Translations under genes and position numbers: made by a program
The notes under the pieces: generated by a model
Seen by the model: only the letters and a program-made list of their open reading frames with translations
Told to the model about the DNA's origin: nothing
The model's database searches: none
Assembly: GCF_001403875.1 (NCBI RefSeq)
Contig: NZ_LN884299.1
Span: 2,852,117-2,916,116, forward strand
Origin: Paenibacillus ihumii
GTDB lineage: Bacteria; Bacillota; Bacilli; Paenibacillales; Paenibacillaceae
DNA length: 64,000 nt
Direction: 5' to 3'
Shown: positions 34,046 through 42,075 of the stretch, in pieces
Layout of the letters: each line of letters opens with the position of its first letter
Position numbering within the stretch: position 1 is the first letter of the stretch

Positions 34046-34633
34046 TTGTTAATAAGAAAATGGAAATTTATCACTACCATCAGTTTACTTGTGGTCCTTA
34101 TGACCGGAAACTTGGCATATGCTGCTGAGGATTTCTTTTGGTCAGATGTGGAACCAATCCTCACTTGCTATAAGAGCCGCGACGGAAGCGCTGCTGAAAT
34201 GGGTATAGAAGTAGATGATAAGAGAGTAAGCCAAGGCATTCCCTCTTGTGAAGATGCTAAGAAAAATCGTGTATTAGTTCTCTTGAATGGGAAATATCTT
34301 AATACCTATGCCGGAACCGGGGCAGATCCGTTTATTGAGAATGGGCGGACTATGATTCCACTGCGAGCACTTGCGGACGGATTCGGCTTTGAAGTGGACT
34401 GGGATCAAAACGATAAAAAAATTACATTAAATAAAAATCATAAAAGTATCCTTATGCAGGTCGGAAAATCAGAAATGCTGGTTGATGGAGAAAAAGTGAA
34501 TTTGGAAGATGTCGTGCCCATGGTTAAAAATGGCGTTACTTTCTTACCCGTCAGACAGCTAGCTGAAATACTTGATGTTGAAGTTGAATGGGACAATACA
34601 ACAAGAATAGCAAAGTTTACGGAAAAATCATAA
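34046..34633 (+). CDS. Secreted stalk-domain (copper amine oxidase N-like) protein
   Basis: About 195 residues, exported (signal peptide ending NLAYA). The mature protein has a short cysteine-containing segment (LTCYKSRDG and IPSCEDAKK, possibly one disulfide) and then a stalk domain: GRTMIPLRALADGFGFEVDW, KKITLNKNHKSI, and GVTFLPVRQLAEILDVEVEW. The GGAG at 34033 directly touches the ATG at 34037; TTG at 34046 is 9 bases away and probably the start. It is the third gene of the BlaI-M56 operon (18 bases after the peptidase), so likely an induced surface protein or part of the sensor. Confidence 0.8.
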   Translation: MLIRKWKFITTISLLVVLMTGNLAYAAEDFFWSDVEPILTCYKSRDGSAAEMGIEVDDKRVSQGIPSCEDAKKNRVLVLLNGKYLNTYAGTGADPFIENGRTMIPLRALADGFGFEVDWDQNDKKITLNKNHKSILMQVGKSEMLVDGEKVNLEDVVPMVKNGVTFLPVRQLAEILDVEVEWDNTTRIAKFTEKS

Positions 34634-34656
34634 AGAATAGATTTTACGATGCTTAC

Positions 34657-34699
34657 AAAAATAGCCTTAGTCCAGTTGAACTGAACTAAGGCTATTTTT
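34657..34699. terminator. Bidirectional terminator
   Basis: AAAATAGCCTTAG and CTAAGGCTATTTT pair exactly, with A-run and T-run outside. It lies between the M56 operon and the convergent sigma operon. Confidence 0.9.
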
Positions 34700-34776
34700 A
34701 TATCTGAAGTACATTGCCCAGTAATCTCATTTTTCGTTCAAGAATACCTTCTAATGCACTAGGCGGTCCCCCCACT

Positions 34777-35550
34777 CTACTCCTGCAGAATGCTTTCCGC
34801 AATCGCTACGAGATCTTCCTTCGTCAGAGGACTTTTCCTGTAAGTAGCAATCTCGTACTCCAGCTGGTTTTCCGCATCCTCCCAGGTTAGCCTGGTCGAG
34901 TAAACGGCATTGGAACCCGTAGAATAGATCGCTTCGATCCCGCCTATGCTCAGCTTTTCAAATTTCTCGCCCTTCCCTGGTACCCGGGTGATTTCCGTAA
35001 TCAGCGGCTGCACTCTTTTGGCGCTGATTCGGATAATATCCTTTTCTTTCGCGAAGACAATGGCCGCTTCCCCGGCTTCACTCCAATTTAATTTTTTCGC
35101 AACATATTTTTTCCCTTTCGCCTCCGCTTTCAACTTCTCTAGCAAATCTTGATATGCTTGACTAAGAAAGTGGAAGTATGGCGGAGAAATTTCGCTCGAT
35201 TGAAAAACATATCCCTCCGGGAGCCACGCCGGCTGCTTCAGCTCCGGCGCTTTGTGAACGGACAGTAGATTCAAATAATCCTCATAATCCGCACTTCTTA
35301 TGGATAGAAAATTATAAGACAGCGTATGGTCTGTCCCATCATACAGGACGGTTAAATCACCCGGGTTTTTCGTACTGGAATGGATGGCCATAGCCTCTTT
35401 TTTCTGTAGCTCGAGATTGCTTTTGCCCGGTGTCGCTTTTGTCTTTGATTGCGGCTTTGCTGCGGCAGCTTCCGCAGGGATTCCACTTGCTGAGCTTAGC
35501 GCAAGCAGGATGCTTGCAGTGGCGATCATCGTTTTTGTCGTAAGGTTCAT
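34777..35550 (-). CDS. Secreted paralogue of the anti-sigma extracytoplasmic domain
   Basis: A 257-residue protein with a cleavable signal peptide (ATASILLALSSASGIPAEA). The C-terminal ~150 residues resemble DUF4367-type domains and align with the neighbouring membrane protein: AWLPEGYVFQSSE versus KYLPQGFSFEAGN, LNWSEAG versus LSWNIAG, and SPLTKEDLVAIAESILQ versus SVLSKSEFVRIVESML. The ATG at 35550 has AAAGGAGAT upstream; the longer frame to 35628 does not. It is the last gene of the sigma-factor operon. It may be a soluble decoy or partner of the sensor; function unproven. Confidence 0.75.
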   Translation of the reverse strand: MNLTTKTMIATASILLALSSASGIPAEAAAAKPQSKTKATPGKSNLELQKKEAMAIHSSTKNPGDLTVLYDGTDHTLSYNFLSIRSADYEDYLNLLSVHKAPELKQPAWLPEGYVFQSSEISPPYFHFLSQAYQDLLEKLKAEAKGKKYVAKKLNWSEAGEAAIVFAKEKDIIRISAKRVQPLITEITRVPGKGEKFEKLSIGGIEAIYSTGSNAVYSTRLTWEDAENQLEYEIATYRKSPLTKEDLVAIAESILQE

Positions 35551-35640
35551 GAGTAAATCTCCTTTCGGCCAGACAGGCACATGGTTTTGTTTACTTGTAT
35601 AACGCCCGAGCCTTCTGGAATGGGACACCCCGGAACAAAG

Positions 35641-36639
35641 TTATCTCAACATGCTCTCTACAATGCGGACAAATTCAGACTTGGACAAAACACTGCCCGG
35701 GTTATCGTAAACCAAATAATAGACCTCCGCCTCCTCATCCAGCCATTCCAATTTATGCTTATAGTGAGTTTCCGCTGCCTCCGCCTCCATATAAACCATC
35801 TCTTGCCCGCCTGCTGTCAGCTTCTCTACTAACACACCTTCGGGATGCATCGTTGTTACCGAAGATGGGCTCTGTTTCCGTGCATAAGCGTTGATATTGA
35901 TCGTATCCTCCCCATTGGCGTATCTCGCATTTGCGCTGCCCGCTATATTCCAGGACAGCGGTTTGATGAACAATTTGGAGTCACTGGTGGAGGTCTCAGC
36001 CATGCGGATAAATTCCGGCTCCAGCCTTTTCAGATTTTCTATACTGGCCTCCCCTACCATCACACTGGGAAATACATTTCCCGCTTCGAAGGAGAACCCT
36101 TGCGGCAAGTATTTGGGTTTCAAGAATAGCGGTCCGTTTGTCATTTCAAGCTGCTTCTCAAATGCCGCGTAACTGCTGTGCTCCACCGGCTTATATACGG
36201 TTTGAACCTTATTTCCTGTATCGTAAGCATTCAGCGTATCGTTATGGACATAGTAGGCCACGAGTTCACCTGGCTTAAGCATCCCTAAGACATGCTCTCT
36301 GTAAGCAGATCTCATTTCATGATAAGTCTTGGCATGGGGAGTAAACGCATCTTCCCTGATTTCCTTGCTTTCAACAATCACTTCGCCTTTGGGGTTCAAT
36401 ATTTGCACATAACGGAAAGCCGCGAGGCCTGTTAAAGAGGTCAGCACAACAATGAGGCTGGCGATCATGACTACGGCTCCCGTCTTACGCCGAACTGTTT
36501 TTTTGCCGCTGCTCCGTTCATGGATTTCCCGAACCCGGTTCATAACGCTCAGGCGTACATCGATGGAATCCTGATCCGCTGTGGTCAGAAGCTCCTTTAG
36601 CGTTTCATCTTGAAGAATAGTGCCGCTCTTTCGCATCAT
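35641..36639 (-). CDS. Putative anti-sigma factor with single membrane segment
   Basis: A 332-residue protein. Residues 1-52 are cytosolic and charged (ETLKELLTTADQDSIDVRL), residues about 54-75 are one membrane helix (TGAVVMIASLIVVLTSLTGL), and the rest is outside the membrane and ends in a DUF4367-like domain. The gene overlaps the sigma-factor gene by 35 bases, the usual layout for ECF sigma/anti-sigma pairs. No zinc-binding HxxxCxxC anti-sigma motif is seen, so binding to the sigma factor is inferred from position and topology. Confidence 0.75.
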   Translation of the reverse strand: MMRKSGTILQDETLKELLTTADQDSIDVRLSVMNRVREIHERSSGKKTVRRKTGAVVMIASLIVVLTSLTGLAAFRYVQILNPKGEVIVESKEIREDAFTPHAKTYHEMRSAYREHVLGMLKPGELVAYYVHNDTLNAYDTGNKVQTVYKPVEHSSYAAFEKQLEMTNGPLFLKPKYLPQGFSFEAGNVFPSVMVGEASIENLKRLEPEFIRMAETSTSDSKLFIKPLSWNIAGSANARYANGEDTININAYARKQSPSSVTTMHPEGVLVEKLTAGGQEMVYMEAEAAETHYKHKLEWLDEEAEVYYLVYDNPGSVLSKSEFVRIVESMLR

Positions 36640-37180
36640 ACCCCGCCCCCCCTTTCTGCTCCATCAGTCTCTGAAGCTTCAGCTTCAACCGGCCGTATTT
36701 TTTCTTGACCGCCTCTGTGCTTTTCCCTGAAATTTCTCCAATCTCGGCAAATGACTTCTCTTCAAGCGCCCGTAATATTAGCAAACTGCGCTCCTCCGCG
36801 CTTAGGGATGTTATGGCGGACGCCAGCGGCTCTCCGAATAATCGGCTGGTTATCGTTTGTTCCGCGCTTTCGGCAACCGTATTCTGCCGGAACCAGCTCT
36901 GAAATTTATGCTGGATGCTGCGCTTGCGAAGCAGATTTAGACAATGGTTATGGGCGATCTTATACAGCCAGGATGAAAAACTGCCGCTGGGCTCATACAT
37001 TCCTATTTTTTCGAACCCTTTGACCAGAATGTCCTGCACCGCATCCTCCGCTTCTTGCCGGTTCCCCAACATACGGCAGCAGTAGCGAAAAATCGGTCCC
37101 TGGAATGCTTCAACGATATGTACGTACTGATTGATTTGGCCCGCTTTGACTTCCATGACGCATTTTTCCACAAACTCCAT
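36605..37180 (-). CDS. ECF-type RNA polymerase sigma factor
   Basis: A 191-residue sigma-70 family factor of the extracytoplasmic function group. Region 2 reads GPIFRYCCRMLGNRQEAEDAVQD and then FSSWLYKIAHNHCLNLLRKR. Region 4 reads LSAEERSLLILRALEEKSFA followed by GKSTEAVKKKYGRLKLKLQ. The ATG at 37180 has GAGGAGG 8 bases before it; the frame extends further upstream but without support. It is the first gene of a three-gene operon with the membrane anti-sigma and its secreted relative. Target promoters are not evident in this window. Confidence 0.92.
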   Translation of the reverse strand: MEFVEKCVMEVKAGQINQYVHIVEAFQGPIFRYCCRMLGNRQEAEDAVQDILVKGFEKIGMYEPSGSFSSWLYKIAHNHCLNLLRKRSIQHKFQSWFRQNTVAESAEQTITSRLFGEPLASAITSLSAEERSLLILRALEEKSFAEIGEISGKSTEAVKKKYGRLKLKLQRLMEQKGGAGYDAKERHYSSR

Positions 37181-37308
37181 GTACCGGCCCTCCTCTCTAT
37201 CTACTGTATAACACTTAAGCAATAGGAAAAGGGACATTTATACTGATTAATGTTTGGACACGGAGAGGGAAATCGATGTTAGGAAAGCGTCCTACCAATT
37301 TGATTTTA

Positions 37309-37343
37309 TTGACTGATTAGTCAACAAATGGTATATTAAACTC
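37309..37343 (+). promoter_or_regulatory. tetR promoter and operator, leaderless arrangement
   Basis: TTGACT (37309-37314), 17-bp spacer, TATATT (37332-37337), then 6 bases and the ATG. The dyad TTGACT-GATT-AGTCAA (37309-37324) covers the -35. No ribosome binding site exists between the -10 and the ATG. Confidence 0.75.
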
Positions 37344-37925
37344 ATGAGCAGACCGAGAGAATTTGATGTAAATTGTGCATTGCAGCAATCCATGGAGACA
37401 TTTTGGGCAAAAGGCTTTAAGTCGACATCCTTTGAAGATTTGACTCGTGAAACGGGGGTAAAGAAACAAAGCTTGTATTGCGTATTTAAAGATAAAAAAT
37501 CCTTGTTCTTAAAGGCTTTAGCGCTTTATCGGGAGCAAAGCACAGCCATCCTGGAAGATCTGGCTGCACAGGATATGCCTCCGCTAAAGAAGCTTGAGGC
37601 CATGGCCTGTGTGTCACTTTCTGATGAGAGCGGAATAAATCAACGAGGATGCCTTATGGTGAATTCCATTTTGGAATTTGGAACCGAGGATCAGGAGGTA
37701 GCCAGAGAAATTGAAATGATGTTGTCCACGATTGAACAAATATTTGAGCAAATCATCCGGAGCGGCCAGGAGCAGCAGGTGATTACAAATCGCCTTGCCA
37801 GTAGAGAGCTAGCCGCATATCTGAACAACATTTTTATCGGTGCTAAAATTTTGGAGAAATCTGGAGCCTCAAGTGAGAAGATCGAAATGAACTTGCGCAC
37901 TGCGTTTGCGTTACTAGAGATATAA
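37344..37925 (+). CDS. TetR/AcrR-family repressor
   Basis: A 193-residue TetR protein. The helix-turn-helix reads SRPREFDVNCALQQSMETFW, then FEDLTRETGVKKQSLYCVFK. The ligand domain includes RGCLMVNSILEFGTEDQEVA, typical of the COG1309 branch that controls oxidoreductases. The start follows the family consensus MSRPREFD but has no ribosome binding site and lies at the predicted transcription start, so the mRNA is probably leaderless. The same dyad occurs before the next gene, an Old Yellow Enzyme. Confidence 0.92.
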   Translation: MSRPREFDVNCALQQSMETFWAKGFKSTSFEDLTRETGVKKQSLYCVFKDKKSLFLKALALYREQSTAILEDLAAQDMPPLKKLEAMACVSLSDESGINQRGCLMVNSILEFGTEDQEVAREIEMMLSTIEQIFEQIIRSGQEQQVITNRLASRELAAYLNNIFIGAKILEKSGASSEKIEMNLRTAFALLEI

Positions 37926-38054
37926 TTTTTCTGCAAAGTTTTTGACCATAAGGTAAAAAAATAAATCTCTAAATGCGTATCACTAAAAAAAGGAGGTGGC
38001 TCTCCTAGGCCCTTTCAGATTCTTTATTTTCGTAAAAGCAGCGAATTTTTTTGG

Positions 38055-38083
38055 TTAGTTATTGACTATGTAGTCAATAATAA
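38055..38083 (+). promoter_or_regulatory. Promoter/operator of the Old Yellow Enzyme gene
   Basis: The dyad TTGACT-ATGT-AGTCAA (38062-38077) repeats the tetR operator with different central bases. It lies within a possible promoter TTAGTT-17-TAATAA (38055-38060 and 38078-38083), about 70 bases before the ATG. Confidence 0.75.
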
Positions 38084-38153
38084 CTCAGAAGGTTCTGTCA
38101 TAAAGCCTTAAAGTTTAAAGTCTTCATTAATCTGAGCTGTTGGAGGTAATTTT

Positions 38154-39194
38154 ATGAATCAAAGGCAATCCGTTCAATCGTTATTTGAACCCTTCCCCTT
38201 TGGGGATACGACACTAGCGAATCGCATTGTGATGGCCCCGATGACAAGACAATTTTCCCCGGACGGGGTTCCGGGACCGGATGTAGCTGCCTATTATCGC
38301 CGCAGGGCTGAAAACGACGTTGGACTTATCATTACCGAAGGGACAGTAATTAAGCATCCAGACTCCTCCAATCAAAGCAATGTGCCGTACTTTTTTGGCG
38401 CAGATGCCTTGAACGGTTGGGCCAACGTAGTGGCTGAGGTACATGACGCAGGCGGAAAGATTATACCTCAGATCTGGCATATGGGTGCTCGAAGCCATGT
38501 CAACGATTACTCCGAATCGGATATTGAGGCAATTATTCAGGCCTTCTCTGAGGCTGCCTCCGAAGCTAAGCGTTTGGGATTTGACGGGATCGAACTTCAC
38601 GGCGCGCACGGATATTTAATAGACCAATTTTTCTGGGAGGAAACGAATCAGCGCACGGATCGATACGGAGGGGACTTTGTAGAACGCACCCGGTTTGGGG
38701 CAGAGGTCATCTCAGCCTGCCGTCTTGCTGTAGGCCCAGATTTTCCGATCTTGCTGCGGTTCTCGCAATGGAAGGGAACGGATTATACTGCCAAATTAGT
38801 GAAGACGCCAAATGAGCTGGAAAGCTTCTTGGCCCCCTTAGTGGACGCAGGCGTTGACATTTTCCACTGCTCAACCCGCCGATTCTGGGAGCCTGAATTC
38901 GGAGATTCCCCTCTGAACCTTGCTGGCTGGACAAAAAAACTGACGGGGAAACCGACAATCACCGTAGGCTCGGTTGGTTTGGACCGCGATGTGACGAGCT
39001 TCTTTGCTGAAGGAAAGGGAGCCCGTCTTAGTCGAATCGACGAATTAATCGAACGGCTTGATCGCGAGGAATTCGATCTGGTAGCCGTAGGCAGGTCATT
39101 AATAGCTGACCCTGCTTGGGCCAGCAAGCTCCGTGAGGGCAGAATTGACGAGTGGGTTCCCTTTGATCCCGAAGCCGTAAAGAAACTGTATTGA
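38154..39194 (+). CDS. Old Yellow Enzyme family NADH:flavin oxidoreductase
   Basis: A 346-residue FMN enzyme that reduces activated C=C bonds or nitro groups. The N-terminus has LANRIVMAPMTRQFS. The active-site pair and substrate loop read ELHGAHGYLIDQFFWEETNQ followed by RTDRYGGD, and the C-terminal FMN phosphate site is FDLVAVGRSLIADPAW. Between HMGARSH and ESDIEAII the usual loop of about 25-30 residues is missing, so the protein is shorter than close relatives. GGAGGT precedes the ATG. Regulation by the adjacent TetR is inferred from the shared operator. Likely role: electrophile or xenobiotic detoxification. Confidence 0.9.
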   Translation: MNQRQSVQSLFEPFPFGDTTLANRIVMAPMTRQFSPDGVPGPDVAAYYRRRAENDVGLIITEGTVIKHPDSSNQSNVPYFFGADALNGWANVVAEVHDAGGKIIPQIWHMGARSHVNDYSESDIEAIIQAFSEAASEAKRLGFDGIELHGAHGYLIDQFFWEETNQRTDRYGGDFVERTRFGAEVISACRLAVGPDFPILLRFSQWKGTDYTAKLVKTPNELESFLAPLVDAGVDIFHCSTRRFWEPEFGDSPLNLAGWTKKLTGKPTITVGSVGLDRDVTSFFAEGKGARLSRIDELIERLDREEFDLVAVGRSLIADPAWASKLREGRIDEWVPFDPEAVKKLY

Positions 39195-39252
39195 GACGCT
39201 TGTTGAATAAACCGTGGGGGTCCATTTTTAAGCGGATGTAACGCGATAATTC

Positions 39253-39310
39253 AAATAACCAGCGGCGATACTGGATTATTTTCTGTCCACAGCCCCCCGC
39301 TGGTTATTTT
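39253..39310 (+). terminator. Terminator of the Old Yellow Enzyme gene
   Basis: AAATAACCAGCGG pairs with CCGCTGGTTATTTT over a 31-base loop. The T-run is on the plus strand. Confidence 0.8.
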
Positions 39311-39330
39311 ATATAAAAATCCTAATCATG

Positions 39331-39371
39331 CAAAAAAGCTCTTGAATCCTCGTAAGAAGATCCAAGAGCTT
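39331..39371 (-). terminator. Terminator of the tRNA-Leu gene
   Basis: AAGCTCTTG and CAAGAGCTT form the stem. On the minus strand six T residues follow, about 17 bases after the tRNA 3' end. Confidence 0.85.
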
Positions 39372-39387
39372 ATTCATTATAAAGGTA

Positions 39388-39471
<84 letters not shown>

Positions 39472-39681
39472 TTGTTGTCTTGTCTTGCAGAGTGTGTTCC
39501 GCAGCGACAAGATATATATTATCATGCCTTAGCGAGAGAGTCAACACCCTTTTTTTATTTTTTTACAACCGACCGGGAAACTCATCCTGCAGACCAATGG
39601 CAATTAATTCCTTAGCCCGATGAATCAACCGTTTGTCTCCCGCTACAGTGAGAATAAAAACTATTTATTGGAGGTTGAACC

Positions 39682-40587
39682 GTGAATCGACAATTAAAAG
39701 GCTTTGATAACAGCTCATCTGTAAAACTATTCGAAGGGGAGCGGGTACTCGTATGGGCTGGCTTACTGGGATTTTTGCTGGCGGCCATTTGCGGGATATG
39801 GGTGCTGCTCTATGGAGGCGAAAGATCACCGGACGGAAATGTCGCCAATGCATTTTCCTTTAATGCTGCATTCGGCATCTTTTTGCTTTCTACGGCAGCC
39901 ATCAGCCCCCTTTCCGCCAGGAGTCCCCGAAAAAGAGCCTTCTTCCGATGGGCTTTAGTACTGCTGGCGCTATATTCTTACGGAGCAGAAACGATCCAGA
40001 ATTTCCGCGGGGTCAATCCGCGTTTTGTGGAGGATGGCTCCATCTTAGATCATTTCGTTGGTATTGGCTTCGGCCTGGTTGCTCTCCTGCTGGTCCTCGT
40101 ATATATTTTCTTCTCGATCCCCTTCTTTCAAAGACAAGCTTCGCTAACCCGCCCCGAAATCGTATTGGCTATCCGCTACGCGCTGCTGACAACAATGCTA
40201 TCTTTTGCAGCAGGCATTTGGATTTCCGTTAACCAAGGCCGGTACACTGGACTTGAAGGAAATATAATCTGGCTGCACGGCCTTGGCTTTCATGGTCTTC
40301 AGGCGCTTCCTCTCATCGCTTGGCTTACCGAGCACTCCTCTATCACCACAGCCTTACGCCATAGAATCATTCATCTAACAGGGGTGGCCTTCACATTAGG
40401 TGTTATTTTTATCGGTTGGCAAACGCTGCTCGGCAACACACTATGGGAATGGACATGGCTCCCTATACTGGCCGGCGGCTGTTTTCTAGTCACTTTAGCG
40501 ATCGGCGCAGCCGCTCTGTTCCAAGCTAGGCATGTGTTGTCCCCCGCCTACTGGCAGAGGGCCTCCAATCGGCACCTCGCTTCCTGA
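39682..40587 (+). CDS. Hypothetical multi-pass membrane protein
   Basis: A 301-residue protein with about seven or eight hydrophobic helices. The first, VLVWAGLLGFLLAAICGIWV, follows a 20-residue cytosolic start. A striking motif is WLHGLGFHGLQALPLIAWL near residue 205, with two histidines on one helix face, which could bind heme or metal. I do not recognise a family. The gene starts at GTG with GGAGGT 6 bases upstream and is followed by a strong terminator, so it is monocistronic. Confidence 0.7.
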   Translation: MNRQLKGFDNSSSVKLFEGERVLVWAGLLGFLLAAICGIWVLLYGGERSPDGNVANAFSFNAAFGIFLLSTAAISPLSARSPRKRAFFRWALVLLALYSYGAETIQNFRGVNPRFVEDGSILDHFVGIGFGLVALLLVLVYIFFSIPFFQRQASLTRPEIVLAIRYALLTTMLSFAAGIWISVNQGRYTGLEGNIIWLHGLGFHGLQALPLIAWLTEHSSITTALRHRIIHLTGVAFTLGVIFIGWQTLLGNTLWEWTWLPILAGGCFLVTLAIGAAALFQARHVLSPAYWQRASNRHLAS

Positions 40588-40620
40588 AGAAAATTACCCA
40601 CCCTTCTTCCCTCACAGACA

Positions 40621-40672
40621 AATAAAGCTGTCCTGAAGCCTCTCTGGGCTTCTAGGACAGCTTTATTATTTA
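40621..40672. terminator. Strong bidirectional terminator
   Basis: AATAAAGCTGTCCTGAAGCC pairs with GGGCTTCTAGGACAGCTTTATT with one bulge, flanked by A- and T-rich tracts. Confidence 0.9.
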
Positions 40673-40728
40673 ACCGCAGAATTGTGCTCACCCGTGGTCG
40701 GTAAATCGGCCACATCGAGATTTCTAAG

Positions 40729-41076
40729 CTACTGCAGCGCCGGCCCCGCAGCCAAAGCCTGCTGTACGCGGGTTACCCCCTGCGACAAAGCGTTGCCAGC
40801 CAGCGCGGCGGATGCCACGGCAACCGTCTCCAAAATCTCCGCGTCCGACGCCCCTTTGGAACGAGCCTCGTTCACGTGGTAGAACGTGCAGACCTCCTGA
40901 TTCATGGATAACGCAATACCTACCGCAATCAGTTGCTTCGTCTTGGCATCCAGCGCCCCATCCGCGAAGCATTCGCCCGTGTAAGCATGGTACGCGTAGG
41001 TTACTTCCGGCATCGTTTCGCCATACCGGTGGATTTCCTGCTTGTATGCACTTATTTTATCGCTCACCAGCGACAT
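40729..41076 (-). CDS. Carboxymuconolactone decarboxylase-like (AhpD fold) protein
   Basis: A 115-residue alpha-helical protein of the CMD/AhpD family. KTKQLIAVGIALSMNQEVCT followed by FYHVNEARSKGAS is the family core. AhpD-type enzymes have CxxCxxxH; here the second cysteine and histidine are present (CTFYH) but the first cysteine position is glutamine, so a disulfide-based peroxidase role is unlikely. The ATG at 41076 has AAGGAT upstream; the one at 41094 has none. It is monocistronic. Confidence 0.85.
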   Translation of the reverse strand: MSLVSDKISAYKQEIHRYGETMPEVTYAYHAYTGECFADGALDAKTKQLIAVGIALSMNQEVCTFYHVNEARSKGASDAEILETVAVASAALAGNALSQGVTRVQQALAAGPALQ

Positions 41077-41203
41077 GAACGGACATCCTTTCATAGTAAA
41101 GTGAAGCTGCAGTTGCTCCGGCCATAGGCTCCAGAGCTATGCGCTTGTAGTGCTTGTGCTTGAACTTACACTTACTACGTTCTCCCGTCCGGCAAAAAAT
41201 ATG

Positions 41204-41419
41204 CTATCCTTCCGGCGATATTCTCGGTTCGCGGGAAGGTTGAATAATGTATCGCCGGTCCAGCTTGACCACGTTCCGATTCGGCCGGCGGATCAGCACA
41301 TGCGTATCATCCCAGGCTACGACGATGCCCCGGACGTCATTCTCCGGCAAGGCATCCCTTACGACGCGAACCTTCTCACCGGATACCCGGTACGCATCCA
41401 ATTGTTCATCCGAAATCAC
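41204..41419 (-). CDS. Small conserved-looking hypothetical protein
   Basis: About 71 residues, beta-rich (VRVVRDALPENDVRGIVVAW, then DDTHVLIRRPNRNVVKLDR), resembling a small SH3- or KOW-like barrel. The GTG at 41419 has GAAGGAGGTG about 9-10 bases upstream, which identifies the start; a frame to 41452 overlaps that site. Function unknown. Confidence 0.65.
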   Translation of the reverse strand: MISDEQLDAYRVSGEKVRVVRDALPENDVRGIVVAWDDTHVLIRRPNRNVVKLDRRYIIQPSREPRISPEG

Positions 41420-41562
41420 GGGACAGTCACCTCCTCCTTCATATATTAACACAACCTCGCAGACGCTATAATATGACTTGCGATGATATCACTGGCCATA
41501 GCCGGAACCGCGGCATATGTGCAATGACTGACTCCCTGATTCCATACCTACAAAAAGCGCAG

Positions 41563-41593
41563 AAAAAGACCCCGCTGCAAAATGCGGAGTCTT
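41563..41593 (-). terminator. Terminator of the 41653-41991 gene
   Basis: AAGACCCCGC and GCGGAGTCTT pair with one mismatch. TTTTT follows on the minus strand. Confidence 0.8.
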
Positions 41594-41652
41594 ACTATAT
41601 CGCTAAACCTTATGACCGAGCTGCGAACAAGAACCAGCAACACATCCCTGCT

Positions 41653-41991
41653 TTAACGTTGTGCATGCTCCCGGCTGTCATTCTTCTCAAACCAGAAATC
41701 AAGCACTTTGGCCGACATCACCCGCTGCTCCAGGTAAGCCACCTGCTGAGGGCTGAATTGATCCTTCCAAGGAATGGACAGTTCCTCGCACAGGCCCGCA
41801 ATCGTCAGAAGCTGCGACCAGGCTACATAGCGTTTGTACCAGAAGAACTGGGGATGTTCAAGCATATAGGGATAAAGGTCGTCAAATTCTGTATGTTTGC
41901 AATCCAGGGCACGTTCAAATACAACCTTTGCATCAGACAGTTTGGAAATAAAGAAATTCACGTCAACAACAGATTGATTTTGATCCCCCAT
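41653..41991 (-). CDS. Hypothetical helical protein, 112 residues
   Basis: Not recognised. A soluble, aromatic-rich helical protein, with DLYPYMLEHPQFFWYKRYVA in the middle and WFEKNDSREHAQR at the end. GAGGAGG lies 7 bases before the ATG and a good terminator follows, so it is very likely expressed. No motif gives a role. The next gene on this strand upstream is xpt, over 80 bases away. Confidence 0.65.
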   Translation of the reverse strand: MGDQNQSVVDVNFFISKLSDAKVVFERALDCKHTEFDDLYPYMLEHPQFFWYKRYVAWSQLLTIAGLCEELSIPWKDQFSPQQVAYLEQRVMSAKVLDFWFEKNDSREHAQR

Positions 41992-42075
41992 CGTTTAGCC
42001 TCCTCTCCCTAGTGCTCCCATTATATCGAAAAAAAGAGGCCCTGCAAAGGATTGTTGCAAAATTGGTACAATTTT

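Noticed and set aside
37990..38060. 20-codon frame after AAAGGAGGTGG between tetR and OYE
   Set aside because: The only start (GTG) is part of the ribosome binding site itself; more likely an untranslated stem (AGGAG/CTCCT).
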